The position numbers were made by a program, and so were the translations under genes. Under the pieces are notes generated by a model. It saw only the letters and a program-made list of their open reading frames with translations. It ran no database searches and was not told the origin of the DNA. This document shows, in pieces, positions 29,702-40,800 of a stretch of DNA of 64,000 nt (positions within the stretch are counted from its first letter, which is position 1; the number at the start of each line of letters is the position of its first letter). The DNA is from Andalucia godoyi (Eukaryota; Discoba; Jakobea; Jakobida; Andaluciidae): the NCBI GenBank assembly GCA_009859145.1, contig VRVR01000022.1, positions 248,001 to 312,000 of the forward strand, in the 5' to 3' direction.

Positions 29702-32700
29702 TCAGTCGTTGGTCCATTGGTTCGTACGAATTGGCGAGGCAATTCCACGGAGATCAACGGATGAAGGGTCTTTGCCCTCTTCTCGGAGGAGTTCTTGGTA
29801 TAACCTTACACTCTGCTCCAGCGCAGACAGCATTGCGAAGTTCGATTTGCCAAAAAGCACAGCTCTCTGAAGAACTTCCATGACTTTGAAATAGACATTG
29901 CCCAAGCGGACGACCGTTCCGGATGCCGTTTGTGCAGGATCAAACGGACCCACGGTCAAGGTTGTGCTTTTGATGAAGATTCTTTCCGAGATGCAAAGAG
30001 TGTCGAAGCGTGGAAGATGGCGGGATTCTTGTTCGTGCATCACGGCAAGAGCGCTCTCAATGTTTGGAACGAACACAACATGTCGGAGCAGTCGCTCCAC
30101 GACTGCCATGTCTCGTCGGCTGTGCAAGGGTTCAAGAATATGGGTAGCCCTTCGACATCCATGCCGGCGCACGTACTCAGGCAGCGGGAATTCCTTGTCC
30201 GGATGCCCAGACCCAGAAATATGAACAACTGGTAAACGACAAGACAAGCACCTCTTATATTCGTCATCCGTTCGAGCTAAATAGCGTCCCAGCACATCCG
30301 AGAACTGCCAGCAAAGTAGGGACCCGAGTTCCGCAATCGACTCGATTGTTTCATCAAGCTCGCTTTTTGGGGCACGAAGAACGACAATATCCACCAGTTG
30401 ATCTATTCCAATGCAGTTCTTATGTTTTGGCCCAAGCCGAGTAAATGGTTGCATCTTCGAGCGTAAACTTGCTCGTAACCGTTGCAGCTTGTCCATCGCA
30501 GAACCCAGGTCGGCGCTGGACGAAATGGAGAATTGCTCAGCCGTAATCGATCCCGTAATATCATTCAGAACGCGCTGGAGGACGGCGAAGCGGTACCGAA
30601 GATTGTAATCCGATCTCCGGAATAACTCACATGCATCAACCGATGTGCTCTCCAATGACGTGCGCACGTAATCTGCGAACACCTGTACCAAGTCCACTTC
30701 CACAGTCCACATGTGTGGAGCAAAAAACCGCCGACGCTGCTCCATATATGAGACCTTGAAAACGCGGGGCATGTCGCACAGCAAACTGTCAGAGTGGAAA
30801 ATGAAGACTGGACGGTCATCCTTGACTTCTTGCAAGCGATAGGCGATAACATCACAAATCACGTCCACAGATTGCTGAACAATATGCCGATCTGCGAAAT
30901 CGAGATACCCTCCTTCAATGATGAGAGAAACCTCCAGAGTCGGCGCACAGCTTCCTTGGTCAGCACCAACTAGAAAACGTGCCTCAAGACGTCGAACAAA
31001 GCCCACACCATCTGCCATGCATCTCTCCAACAGTAGTTCCGTTGGTGCACCACCACCCAAACTTCGAAGTTTTCTTCCAGTGCGGCTTTCCGCACCTCTG
31101 CCGTTCTCCAGCACGCAGAGAGAGAACTGAAGGGCAGCTTCCTGTTGATCGGGATCAAAAACAATGGTAACATCATCGACAGCGCATTCCCCATCAACAA
31201 ATTTCGACGAAACCGTAATCCTGTCAAAGGGAAATATCTTGCAATGGACACCTAGTACAGCAACTCTCATATCATTCGCTACACCAGACGTGACAGAATT
31301 CCCACCGACATCGAATAGCCGGAGCTTCAAACAACGAAACGCAAACATCGCTTGCACAGGGAGTCGGCGCATTTGGGGATGATCTTCCAGTTTCCAACCG
31401 TCGATTTCGTAGAGGCGAACCGTACTAGGAGATCCAGGTACTACATTCACATACAACGCATCCGTTGTCAACGAAAATTCATCGAAACTCAACCGGAACA
31501 CAATTCCCACGCAACCAACATGGGCCACAAACGAAGGACATGAAAGCACTATGCAGTAGCCACCAATCTGAAGGATTGGATTTTCTGGTAAAAAATAGTG
31601 GTCGCTCTGGATGTGGCCCGCTGATTGCACTGCAAAATGGGAAAACTGAGAACGCACGTCCGTGAACGGTGTTCCCACATCACTGTCCACCATCTGTATT
31701 TTGGAGGGTGCATCCGGTGAGAACGGTAATGCATTTCCAAAGCGGTCCGTCATTCGAACGTACATTTCTGGGAGCCCTGTCCCACTGGCCACTTCGGGAA
31801 TCTGAGCGCTGGCAGCGTCGACGTCTTTCCAGGAAACAAGCAACCGTGACGGCAGCTCGGCTCTGAGATGAAAACTCAGATCAATCCCAAATACGGGTAT
31901 CAATGCATTTTTGAACCGGAGCGAAATGACGTACGACCCGTAGTTTGTGAGCGTAGGGAAAACGGAATCCACAAGATACGACGACAATGAATAATAATCG
32001 ACTAGTAGCTCACCACCGTTGATTGCGTGCTCACAAACTACGATTCCATTGCACAGTGCTTCCACACGCGGACTATCAGAATCGTGAAACATAGCGAAAT
32101 CCCCATCGGCAGCGAGCAAACGAAACCGTATGTCCGGTATCCTGGACCCAACAGGCACAATCCCAGTGAACTGCATGCTAGGAAAGGAATCCGATGTGAC
32201 ATCCGAATCTGCCTTCAGAATATGGAACGGGTCCTCGATGGCGGCAGTGCAGGGGTATCGCGAAGCTTCCACTAGGACAGTAAGAGAACACGCTGCTACT
32301 TCTGCTGTTGCTGCTGTTGCTTCTCTGTCATTTTGTCGGCATTCAATCTCAAGCAGAAATTCGCCGTTAACGGGAGGCACAAGAGTGCGATATTCTGGCA
32401 AACAGATATGCACGACTGAGGAAACGGGAAAGGGAACTGCGGCTTTGATCGTAGGGAAGCAGAGAACAGCGCTACAGGGAAATGGTACTGGGCTTCCGAA
32501 TCGATCGAATGCTGCCACCGTAAATGGAGGAACAGACGTTCCGGACCGAATTCGAGGCATTTGGTTTGCCGATGTTCCTGAGAATTGCGCCCGAATCGAG
32601 CAAAAAGTACCTGCACAGACGCTGCACGACAACTCCGTCGAGCCCAGGAGTTCGAGGCTTTCATTAAAGCCCGCAAGCAAACCACTGTCCTTTTCCGCGG

Positions 32701-35700
32701 GTCCGAAGAGGTCAATCTCGAGAAAACAGGATTCCGATTCCCCAAAAAAGGAAAAGTGATCACGTTCGTCTCGGAAGAGAATGCACAAGCCGTGCATCAC
32801 ATACTGAGATTCATGCGATTCATAAACAAAGGATACTGGAGGCATTGTCAAATAAAACCGGGGTGATTTGATGCGAAGTCGAACAGCCTCGTCGGTGAGA
32901 ACCGGATCTAGTGAGATGGCATTATTCATATCATCGTAGATCTTAAGGCAGAGTGTAAATGGAACATCTACAGACAACTGAGGTTGCGGAACACTGGCCA
33001 TTATCCGACGAACAACGCTGTTGGTGACATGGACGGCCAACTCAAGATCCCCACAGATGCTTTCCTCCAGATCAGAAAGCAGGAATGACGATTGTTCGAG
33101 AACGTTACGCTGCAATCTGCTCTTAAACACAAGAACATAATCGGCGCAGCCGTTAAATTCCAAGACATGGGATGCATCTGCTACACACTGAAAAGGATAC
33201 TCTTTGATGATATGTCCTCGAACAAACTTGCCGACCTCGGAGTTCCATGAAGATTCGTACACTTGTAATGCTACCATGAAGGGAGGGTCGTCCAGAGGCG
33301 AGCAAAAGTCGGGCAACCGCAATAGCGATCTCGGAGACGAGCATATCCTCTCTCCAAACTCCCGCGAGCAGCAAAATCGCGTGGTAAAATGGTACGTGCC
33401 TTCCGACAGAGTGCACGCGCCCGACGTGCAAGAGTTCGATGAGACACGACGAGTTTCCTTGGTCATGATTCCGGCCTGAAGAACGCTGGAGAGGACCAAT
33501 CGGTGATCTGGAATGTGCATTCGAAAAAACGAAAACCGAGCCTCTGCCTTCGCTCTGTCAAAACGCCTTCCGTTCAGCAATAACTGAGAAACAGCAACGC
33601 GGTAGATGCCAGCATCATGGAACAAGTCCGCAGGAAGCAAGCGGATATTTGCAATCGCATCAGCGGCCTCAATCGTTTCTGCTTGCGATGCCGACCAGTT
33701 GTCCACAGTGAAGGACACGCATTGAATGGGAAATACACCGTTCTCGTCCACATAGAAAATCTGATTTGAAGCTGATCCGGAAGGATCATCACCGACACAA
33801 TCCACCGATCGAAGAGGAGCTAAATTAAATGCACTTCCACGAAGCACGCAGCGACTCCATGACCCGCTGGGACTCAAAGGGCTACCACTATGAAACCTCG
33901 AAAGTTCAGCAAATCCATCTTCGCGAGCATGACATTCTCCCGCCCACTCGTAAACCGCCGGTTCCCATGGAGCTACTGCGATTCCCGCGATATCAAACAC
34001 TGTCAGCAGATTGTCAAATCTGGAGGAAAACTTGTCTATGCAGAGCGGGAACTCGCCATGGAAGAACAGCTGGCCACGGATACGCTTCAGTGCTGGAGCT
34101 GGAGCCAATGCACTGTCGCTTCTGAAGTGCGATGGCAACAGGTACTGATATGGGAGCAGTTTGCCGTTCCAATACACTTCGCACACATATCCACGATGTG
34201 GGCAGGAGTCCCAGTCAGCCAAACACGTTCTCTCGTCATTTACAGCGTCTTCCACGCAATCTAGATCCAGGCGCTCCGACGGATCCGGAGGCAGTGACTC
34301 CTCGTTGAAAAACACCGGAAAGTACTTGAGAATAATTTTTGCACAACGACAAAGGTCAAGTACGAGTGGTGCGCACGACGACGCAGACATGAGACCTCGA
34401 TCATATGCATTTGGATGGCTATTGCAGAGCTGGCGAATAATGGTGTTTCCTTGCACATCGGCACCTCGTACCGATATGTTGAGTGGAGGAATCGCTCTGC
34501 AAGGTCTTGGAACGGCCGGTTTCAAAGCGTTGGAGCGTGGAAAGCCACGATCATTCAAGTAATAATAGAAGGCGTGGGCCAGTGAGGTGGAATACGAGTC
34601 AACAAGTGAAATGATGCATTGGTTTAGGAGCTCAGCAGGGTCGAACAAGTGCGTGGAGTCCCTCTGAAGAACTCTGCTGAATGGCATCAGCATCTCCATG
34701 CGAAGTTTCGAAATAACAATGAGGGTGTACGAGGAGCATCTCCGATGCATGTCCAGCCACTGAGCCGATAGACCCGTAGAATGCTCTTCTTCTGAAAAAC
34801 AAGACGGATCTTCTGGAATGATCTCGTTCAGCGAATTCTCGAATGCTCGAAACGAGTCTGTCGGAAAGGCCATCAGCTTTTCTGCATCTATTTCCACCGA
34901 GTATGTAGGATACCCTTCCTTCCTTGTGATAACTCGAAGCAATCGCCCAAGGGAAAACGCAGCACGCTTCGCTCCCACTCCAAACACGCCCAGCCTTCCG
35001 TTTGCAAAAAACGGAAAGTCTTGTGGATCCCGAGTCTGTGCCTCTCCACGATGAGTCGGGATCAGTTCCTTTGGCACTGAAAATGCAAAGCACTCAATCA
35101 ACTCGCGGTCTGTCATTCCGCATCCGTCGTCAGAAATCATGATAAACCCAACATCCCGCTTCTCTTGAAATTTGAGAGGACCCGGGACCGGATGAAACGA
35201 AACTTCGATATTCTCAGCGTTTGCTTCGATCGCGTTGTCAATAAATGCGGACAAATAGGAATGGGTCGGGTGCTTCCACGCGTTCATCTTTGGGATTGGG
35301 CGTACGTCAAAAGGATGGACAAACAGGATGGGATTCAGTCTGTAGCTTGAAAACCCAAACGTAAACTCTCGACACTCTTGTCCGACGTGCCGTACAATGA
35401 TGACGACGTTCACATGATTGCGAAACCACAAGAAATTCGCATCTGTGACGGTCATGTATTCAAATACAGCATTTTGCACTGATTCTCCATCCTTTCTTTC
35501 GTCGTGACGGTCGCGATCCATACCTGGATCACTGCCTGTGCGTGCGTCTTCGTCCTCGTCGTCATCAACCGAGCAGCCAAATCGGCTTTTGTGAAGCCTT
35601 GCTACGCACTCTACATGATCAGCATTCGCTGGATTTCCTCCATCCTTTTCATATGCAGACAACGCACACTCCAGCAGATGTGTCAAACTGCGCATAAACA

Positions 35701-35758
35701 AAAGATTCCCAAACAACCGGTCCACAGGCGCCAGAATGCTCACAGCAATCGGTCGCAT
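29702..35758 (-). CDS. SMCHD1/GMI1-type GHKL ATPase with SMC hinge
   Basis: The 2018-residue protein has the architecture of animal SMCHD1 and plant GMI1, non-canonical SMC proteins acting in chromatin silencing and recombination. A GHKL ATPase lies at about residues 150-470. It shows the Mg-binding asparagine motif AFIDNAIEAN (about 165), the DDGCGM motif (about 212) and the glycine-rich lid VFGVGAKRAAFSLG (about 257). A long middle region follows (about 600-1750) of beta-rich segments resembling the repeated Ig-like domains of SMCHD1. The C-terminal 230 residues resemble an SMC hinge, with VFVPNIESALAVM, VVRLGNVYFKV and a following helix. The ATG at 35758 follows a short open upstream extension without ATG. 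Its stop is 69 bases from that of the convergent neighbour. Confidence 0.8.
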   Translation of the reverse strand: MRPIAVSILAPVDRLFGNLLFMRSLTHLLECALSAYEKDGGNPANADHVECVARLHKSRFGCSVDDDEDEDARTGSDPGMDRDRHDERKDGESVQNAVFEYMTVTDANFLWFRNHVNVVIIVRHVGQECREFTFGFSSYRLNPILFVHPFDVRPIPKMNAWKHPTHSYLSAFIDNAIEANAENIEVSFHPVPGPLKFQEKRDVGFIMISDDGCGMTDRELIECFAFSVPKELIPTHRGEAQTRDPQDFPFFANGRLGVFGVGAKRAAFSLGRLLRVITRKEGYPTYSVEIDAEKLMAFPTDSFRAFENSLNEIIPEDPSCFSEEEHSTGLSAQWLDMHRRCSSYTLIVISKLRMEMLMPFSRVLQRDSTHLFDPAELLNQCIISLVDSYSTSLAHAFYYYLNDRGFPRSNALKPAVPRPCRAIPPLNISVRGADVQGNTIIRQLCNSHPNAYDRGLMSASSCAPLVLDLCRCAKIILKYFPVFFNEESLPPDPSERLDLDCVEDAVNDERTCLADWDSCPHRGYVCEVYWNGKLLPYQYLLPSHFRSDSALAPAPALKRIRGQLFFHGEFPLCIDKFSSRFDNLLTVFDIAGIAVAPWEPAVYEWAGECHAREDGFAELSRFHSGSPLSPSGSWSRCVLRGSAFNLAPLRSVDCVGDDPSGSASNQIFYVDENGVFPIQCVSFTVDNWSASQAETIEAADAIANIRLLPADLFHDAGIYRVAVSQLLLNGRRFDRAKAEARFSFFRMHIPDHRLVLSSVLQAGIMTKETRRVSSNSCTSGACTLSEGTYHFTTRFCCSREFGERICSSPRSLLRLPDFCSPLDDPPFMVALQVYESSWNSEVGKFVRGHIIKEYPFQCVADASHVLEFNGCADYVLVFKSRLQRNVLEQSSFLLSDLEESICGDLELAVHVTNSVVRRIMASVPQPQLSVDVPFTLCLKIYDDMNNAISLDPVLTDEAVRLRIKSPRFYLTMPPVSFVYESHESQYVMHGLCILFRDERDHFSFFGESESCFLEIDLFGPAEKDSGLLAGFNESLELLGSTELSCSVCAGTFCSIRAQFSGTSANQMPRIRSGTSVPPFTVAAFDRFGSPVPFPCSAVLCFPTIKAAVPFPVSSVVHICLPEYRTLVPPVNGEFLLEIECRQNDREATAATAEVAACSLTVLVEASRYPCTAAIEDPFHILKADSDVTSDSFPSMQFTGIVPVGSRIPDIRFRLLAADGDFAMFHDSDSPRVEALCNGIVVCEHAINGGELLVDYYSLSSYLVDSVFPTLTNYGSYVISLRFKNALIPVFGIDLSFHLRAELPSRLLVSWKDVDAASAQIPEVASGTGLPEMYVRMTDRFGNALPFSPDAPSKIQMVDSDVGTPFTDVRSQFSHFAVQSAGHIQSDHYFLPENPILQIGGYCIVLSCPSFVAHVGCVGIVFRLSFDEFSLTTDALYVNVVPGSPSTVRLYEIDGWKLEDHPQMRRLPVQAMFAFRCLKLRLFDVGGNSVTSGVANDMRVAVLGVHCKIFPFDRITVSSKFVDGECAVDDVTIVFDPDQQEAALQFSLCVLENGRGAESRTGRKLRSLGGGAPTELLLERCMADGVGFVRRLEARFLVGADQGSCAPTLEVSLIIEGGYLDFADRHIVQQSVDVICDVIAYRLQEVKDDRPVFIFHSDSLLCDMPRVFKVSYMEQRRRFFAPHMWTVEVDLVQVFADYVRTSLESTSVDACELFRRSDYNLRYRFAVLQRVLNDITGSITAEQFSISSSADLGSAMDKLQRLRASLRSKMQPFTRLGPKHKNCIGIDQLVDIVVLRAPKSELDETIESIAELGSLLCWQFSDVLGRYLARTDDEYKRCLSCRLPVVHISGSGHPDKEFPLPEYVRRHGCRRATHILEPLHSRRDMAVVERLLRHVVFVPNIESALAVMHEQESRHLPRFDTLCISERIFIKSTTLTVGPFDPAQTASGTVVRLGNVYFKVMEVLQRAVLFGKSNFAMLSALEQSVRLYQELLREEGKDPSSVDLRGIASPIRTNQWTND

Positions 35759-36136
35759 GATGAACAATCGCACCAAGTCTCACCTCGTCGCCGCCGTCCC
35801 AACAACAACAGCATGAAAGTTCAGCGCATTCGGCGCAATACCCTGGAGCAACAACGGCCAAAAGAATGCGGGAGAAACAGGAAGTGAATAATTGCTATAG
35901 TCATGCATAATAATAATAAATAAATAAAATAAAGGAAACCCAAAAACAAAACAAAACAACAAAAAACGCGGCGAACCGTAGTCGGTTCCGTTGAACCTCA
36001 AACGTGTTTCTGGACTTTCGCTCAGAAGCCGCCGAAAGCTGTGCTGGTGTTCCTTCCGTCCTCTTTTTGTTCTACTTCTGCATATGCGACATTCGCTTTC
36101 GCTCACAGGGATAGGGACACGGATACTCGCACAATC
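35759..36136. promoter_or_regulatory. Divergent promoter region SMCHD1-like / TIM13
   Basis: This 378-base stretch separates the two divergent starts. It contains an AATAAATAAATAAAA run and an AAACAAAACAAAAC repeat near 35900-35960. No gene is supported in it. Confidence 0.4.
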
Positions 36137-36543
36137 ATGTCATTCTTTTCATCAAAGCCCGCTGCGGCGACTGGAAAATCAGAGGCCGATGAAATTGTTG
36201 GACGGATCCGCGAAGAAATGAACCAGCAAGCTGCGCAGGATCTCTTTCAGCGAGTCGCAGAAAAGTGCTTTGCAAAGTGCATTTCCAAGCCTGGATCAAA
36301 GCTCGATGCAAATGACCAAGCGTGCCTTGCAAGATGCGAAGACCGTTACATTGATGCAATGAATGTCATTTCACAGGCTCTCCAGGACCGATCAAATACC
36401 GTACGTGGCTGTTATTTCCCTCTTCCCTCCTTCTTTTATTATTATTATTCTTTATTATCATTAATATTAATAATTCTTTGCTGTTTTTTAATATTTAATT
36501 TATTATTTTAATATCCGGATGACAGATGGAACAAGATTCTTAA
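36137..36543 (+). CDS. TIM13: Mitochondrial import chaperone TIM13, two exons
   Basis: Small Tim proteins chaperone hydrophobic precursors across the mitochondrial intermembrane space. The predicted 93-residue protein has the twin CX3C motif (C44/C48 and C63/C67), and CFAKCISKPGSKLD followed by CLARCEDRYIDAMNVISQAL is characteristic of Tim13. Exon 1 is 36137-36400 (88 codons). A GTACGT...GACAG intron occupies 36401-36525, and exon 2 (36526-36543) adds MEQDS and a stop. Without splicing the frame would run into an AT-rich, unrelated tail. The ATG at 36137 is chosen because the upstream in-frame extension lacks an ATG and the product then has the usual family length. Confidence 0.9.
36401..36525 (+). 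other. Spliceosomal intron in TIM13
   Basis: A 125-base AT-rich GT-AG intron in phase 0, with donor GTACGT after codon 88 and acceptor GACAG. It is the only intron in the window that can be assigned with confidence. The homology ends just before it, and the downstream exon supplies a short tail typical of Tim13 length. Confidence 0.85.
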
Positions 36544-36828
36544 TCATGATGCATGACGATGACAACGTCCGCGAGACACCCCCCCGCACGCTGCGCCACG
36601 GACAAGAAGGACAAAAACAGCGAGTAAAGCCCAACACCATCGACAGTCTGTTATTGTCATTATCATTATTATCATTATTGTTATTTTTTTAAAAACTACT
36701 TATTCTTGTATCATTTTGCGGATTAGACAGTTTCCAACAAGTTCGTGACTCCAAAAACCTCTACGTCCATTGCCTGGTGCAACAACAGCAAGCGGAACTC
36801 ATCGCGGCACACGGTAGCACAGCGCGAC

Positions 36829-37578
36829 TTACGCAGTTTTTCTCATTGGTGGGGATGCAAAGCGTCTTCTGACGTCCCTGAGTTCCGCATCCGTGGCTGG
36901 ACCAAACGATCCAGAGGATTCCCGAACCCAAATAGCGCGGTCTGTCTGCGTGGCCGTTGGCGAAACATCGACGAATCGGTAGCGAACACGCGGAGTCATG
37001 TCATTCTTGCAGAGTGCCGTTGCAAACTGGTCCTCATACGGCACGAGCGGCTTCCCGCGGATCGCAGCCAGCTGATCCTCGACAGCAGTCGCAGCCGACT
37101 CGGGCGCCGCAAGATCCTCGTCGCCGACAATGTACATGCGACCCGGAGTCTTCAGTCCAGCAACCTCCTTCTCCATCCTCTCCTTGTCGTCCGAGACAGC
37201 ACCAGCACCACCCTTCTTGGCTGTGCGCTCCTGGTACTTTGCGACAAACCGGACATTCGTGATTGACTCTGCAACATCAAGCGGCGTCTCCACAGGAGAA
37301 AACGGCGATTTTGCAATTGCGAGAATTCCTTGGATACGGGCTACAGAGCATCCAAACTTTTGAGAAAGTGCAGTCAGTGAGTTCACGGCCGGGTTTGATG
37401 CGTGAAGCTGGACAATCTCAGCTCGAGCTGCCGGAGAAAGCATGACAATTGTCTCGGCATTATTCACAGACGATGCCGAGGCCGATGCCGACGATGATGA
37501 CGATGACTTGGACGACTTGTCTGCAGATGACGACGACGGGCGCGTCGCGGCAAAACGAACCAATAGCCGACGAAACAT
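36829..37578 (-). CDS. Bot1/mS45-like mitochondrial ribosomal protein
   Basis: The 249-residue protein begins with an arginine-rich presequence-like segment (MFRRLLVRFAATRPSSSS) and a serine-rich linker. Then comes a helix-turn-helix-like block, AVNSLTALSQKFGCSVARIQGILAIAK, at about residues 65-90. That block resembles the eukaryotic mitochondrial regulator domain of fungal Bot1p and yeast Mrps35 (mS45), where LS.KF..S..R..AIL is conserved. A mitochondrial small-subunit role is therefore plausible but rests on a short region. The downstream segments (RPGRMYIVGDEDLAAP-like, PRVRYRFVDVSP) are not recognised. TIM13 lies upstream, divided from it by a convergent 3' gap. Confidence 0.5.
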   Translation of the reverse strand: MFRRLLVRFAATRPSSSSADKSSKSSSSSSASASASSVNNAETIVMLSPAARAEIVQLHASNPAVNSLTALSQKFGCSVARIQGILAIAKSPFSPVETPLDVAESITNVRFVAKYQERTAKKGGAGAVSDDKERMEKEVAGLKTPGRMYIVGDEDLAAPESAATAVEDQLAAIRGKPLVPYEDQFATALCKNDMTPRVRYRFVDVSPTATQTDRAIWVRESSGSFGPATDAELRDVRRRFASPPMRKTA

Positions 37579-37819
37579 GGCTCCTCGGGGATGAAACTCA
37601 GCTTCTTCTTTTAATGTCTAATACTTTAATTAAAAAAAAAATGAATTTAAAAATGAATTTAAAAAGAAATTTCTAAAAATTAAAAATTAAAAAAAAGAAA
37701 AAGTAATAATGGCGTCTCCAATCCATCTTGGAAACAGAAAAAGGGCGATAAAGTACGTAAGGTGATCATGCGCATGTCAGCCTTTCTGTGGGATACGCAT
37801 TTTTACGTTACTTAATTGC

Positions 37820-40800
37820 TCATGGTACGCGACCGGACTCGATCATTTCTGCATATTCGCGAGATTGCAAAAAGAGAGGGAACATGGACTGCTCCATGTC
37901 GCGTCGGACCTCTTCCACAGCCGAATCAAAAAGATTACGAGGAGGATTGCTGGACGACGCTTGGTACAATGATAAGATGTGTCGCCGGGTGGCTTCGTTG
38001 ATGTTGATCGTATCGAACGAGTCGAGGGAGATGAATCTTTCAATGATCACACGAGACTTCAGCGCAGACCGGGGTACAGCGCTCTCTTGCTGGAACTCGC
38101 GGACAGAATTGTAAAAGTTCAAACCATCCGGATCAAAATTGTTCTCCACAAAAGACTGGAAATACTGACACATGTGGCGATCATTCAAAATCATTAGCAA
38201 CGCCGATGCAGAGGACTTCGCATTGGCGGACGATGACGAGCGAGCATTCGACGCCGATGACGAATGGTGATGATTAGCGTGCTGCAGCTGTTTCAACGGC
38301 ACTACCGCTTCCTCTTCGTCGTCATCCAGCACAATCTCAATCTCATTCTTGTTCGCTTCCTGCGACGACCGACTCTGCGACGTCGGGGCAGCACGCTGAG
38401 GCGCTGCGGCCTCAACAGAGGCTTCCTCTTCATCATCATCCGGATTGAATTTGTACGCCGGAGGAGCAACTACAGAAGAGGTCAAAGATGGGGTTGGCTG
38501 TTGTGGCGACGGCGGATGCTGAGTTGACACGGGCAGGTCGCGCTTCTCCAGGTTGAGACGTAGCAGCTTCTCTGAAATCTCCCTTTGGAAGGGAGAAGCC
38601 GAAGAGGAACTGTTGGATGCGCTAGGAGACCCAGGAGACAGTGGCTGGTTCGCGTGAGAGCGAGGACGGGGCATGCGCTCTTGAGATTTCGAGAACGATC
38701 GCTCGCGCTTCACGCGCGCAGATACTGCTGCCACGCGCGGTGCCAAAGCCTTTGGAGACTCTGCGGCGCCGTCGGACAACAAATTCGGGGATACAGGTCG
38801 GAGCGAGACTGCCTCCTTGGGAATTGCAGACGACAAATTCGGGTCGTCAAACTCACGAGACAGGAATAACACGGCAGCCTGCAGAGCATCCACCGTCGGT
38901 TCGAGCATTTCCGAAAACAAGACGGCTCCATCTTCCACAACCGCATCATCAGAATCGCGAGGAAGAGCAACCTGCAAAAGAAGCAAGGCGCTGGCGCGAA
39001 CGCGCTCCGCAGACGATGCGTATCGGCTGCACCAGCTCCAGAACTGCTGATCCAACCGGGAGAGCAAAGGCCGGAATGCAACAACAAGAGTTGGCCGGTA
39101 TGCTTCGCCCATCGATTCAAGCAGCGAGCGTGTCCATCTGAACAGCATCTCGAGCTGCAAGGAGCGCTGGTCAAAGATCGGAGAACGAGCACCGAGGGGC
39201 GGCAAAATGACTCCGAGAATTTGTCCGATGTACAGCCACATAGGAGACGAGGCGTCATCCCCCAGAAGACTCATAATAGCGGAAGCCAAGCGCTTCGAGA
39301 AAGTCTGCGATGACAAGCGACTGGCTGGATCCTGCGAAGCAAATGCCCGCAGAGCCTTGATTGCTGAGAACCAGCCATCAACGATGTCTGGCGACAGCCC
39401 ATCAATCGTCCCTTGATGCTGCTCCATGGCAAATGCAACATCCAGGCATACGCCCTCAACATCTTTTCTATTCCCAAGAGACAGTCGAAGAATTGATGGC
39501 GTCAGGGCAATCAACGTTGTAACATACTGGAAGACCGTGGGATGAATGGATGCACAGGAAGACGGGACCACCTGGACATACCGAGGAGAAAATGCTTGCG
39601 CAAAGGTTACGAGTAGCCGGAGTGCCAGAGGCTCGCATTCATTTCCGACATCCGCCAATGCCGGAAGAAGAAGCGGCTGGATTCCATCAAACAAGGACGT
39701 TGCTGCGCTTGACGATCCCAGAGAACATACGGGCACTTTCCAGTCCGCGACCAAGTCGATTCCATTCGGTCGATTCATGTTGAAGAATGTTTCGAAACAG
39801 ATAGAATCCTGTGCAATCGTGTCGAGCAGGGGAATTGCGCTGCGATACAAGAGCTGAGAAGCAGTGACCTGCGACGGCTGCTGGGAACGCTTGACGACGG
39901 AATGCACAAAAGAACGCATTAGAGCAATCGAGGAGGAGAGCATTGCAGGGCTTTCATGCAACACGTTACGCTTGGAAAGGTCCTGTGCTGCCGCGGTAAG
40001 AACGCGCGCACACTCAATGGCTCTTAGGAGGGAGGGAGCAAAGGCAGACTCACTCGTACCCAGCGCAAGAATCTTCCAGAGCAGCCTGCGCTTCGTGGTG
40101 GAGCGAGGTTTCGCACGCTCCGCTTTTCGCAAGGACCGCTCTGCCGCTTGAATCGCCCGAAGCAGGTGCGTCTGCACCAAGAACAGCACTCGGGAATTCA
40201 TCGGTCTCAAGACCGAACGAAAGACTGCCAGCGCCTTCAAACAGATGCGATGATGCGCATGCACGGCATGATCTGGAAGAACGACACGCGATGAGGATGG
40301 GAAAGCAAACTGCAGGGACTCATGCCCCAGCAGCTCCACAAAGTACGGAGACACTGACTGGGAACTTCCAGACATCGTCTGGACCAGCACTCTGACAAAC
40401 TCGTCTACAAACACCACGGGGCCCTTGGACGGATCCACTTCGCTACTCGACCATGCGAACCGGACGTTCGGCTGCTGCAGCAGGAAAGCATACGATCGTA
40501 AAGCCGTTGCACGACTTGCTTCTGACCCTTGAAATTCCGACGCTTGCGCCATCATTACATTGCTGAGGAACATCCGAACCTGGCTGGCATCAATATGTCG
40601 GTCGTCCGCGTGGATAAGCGCAAACAAGATGCACACATGAAGACGTTTCTGCAAGGCCGCAAAGTGATTCGTATCGCAAGCGAGATCCACAAGAGTCTGG
40701 AGGACAACCGCACAGCGACATCTCCAGTGCTGAAGAGCCTGATCAACAGAATCAATATGTCTGCGGCGTGCCGCTGCCACAAAGTTCTTCACGAACTCCG

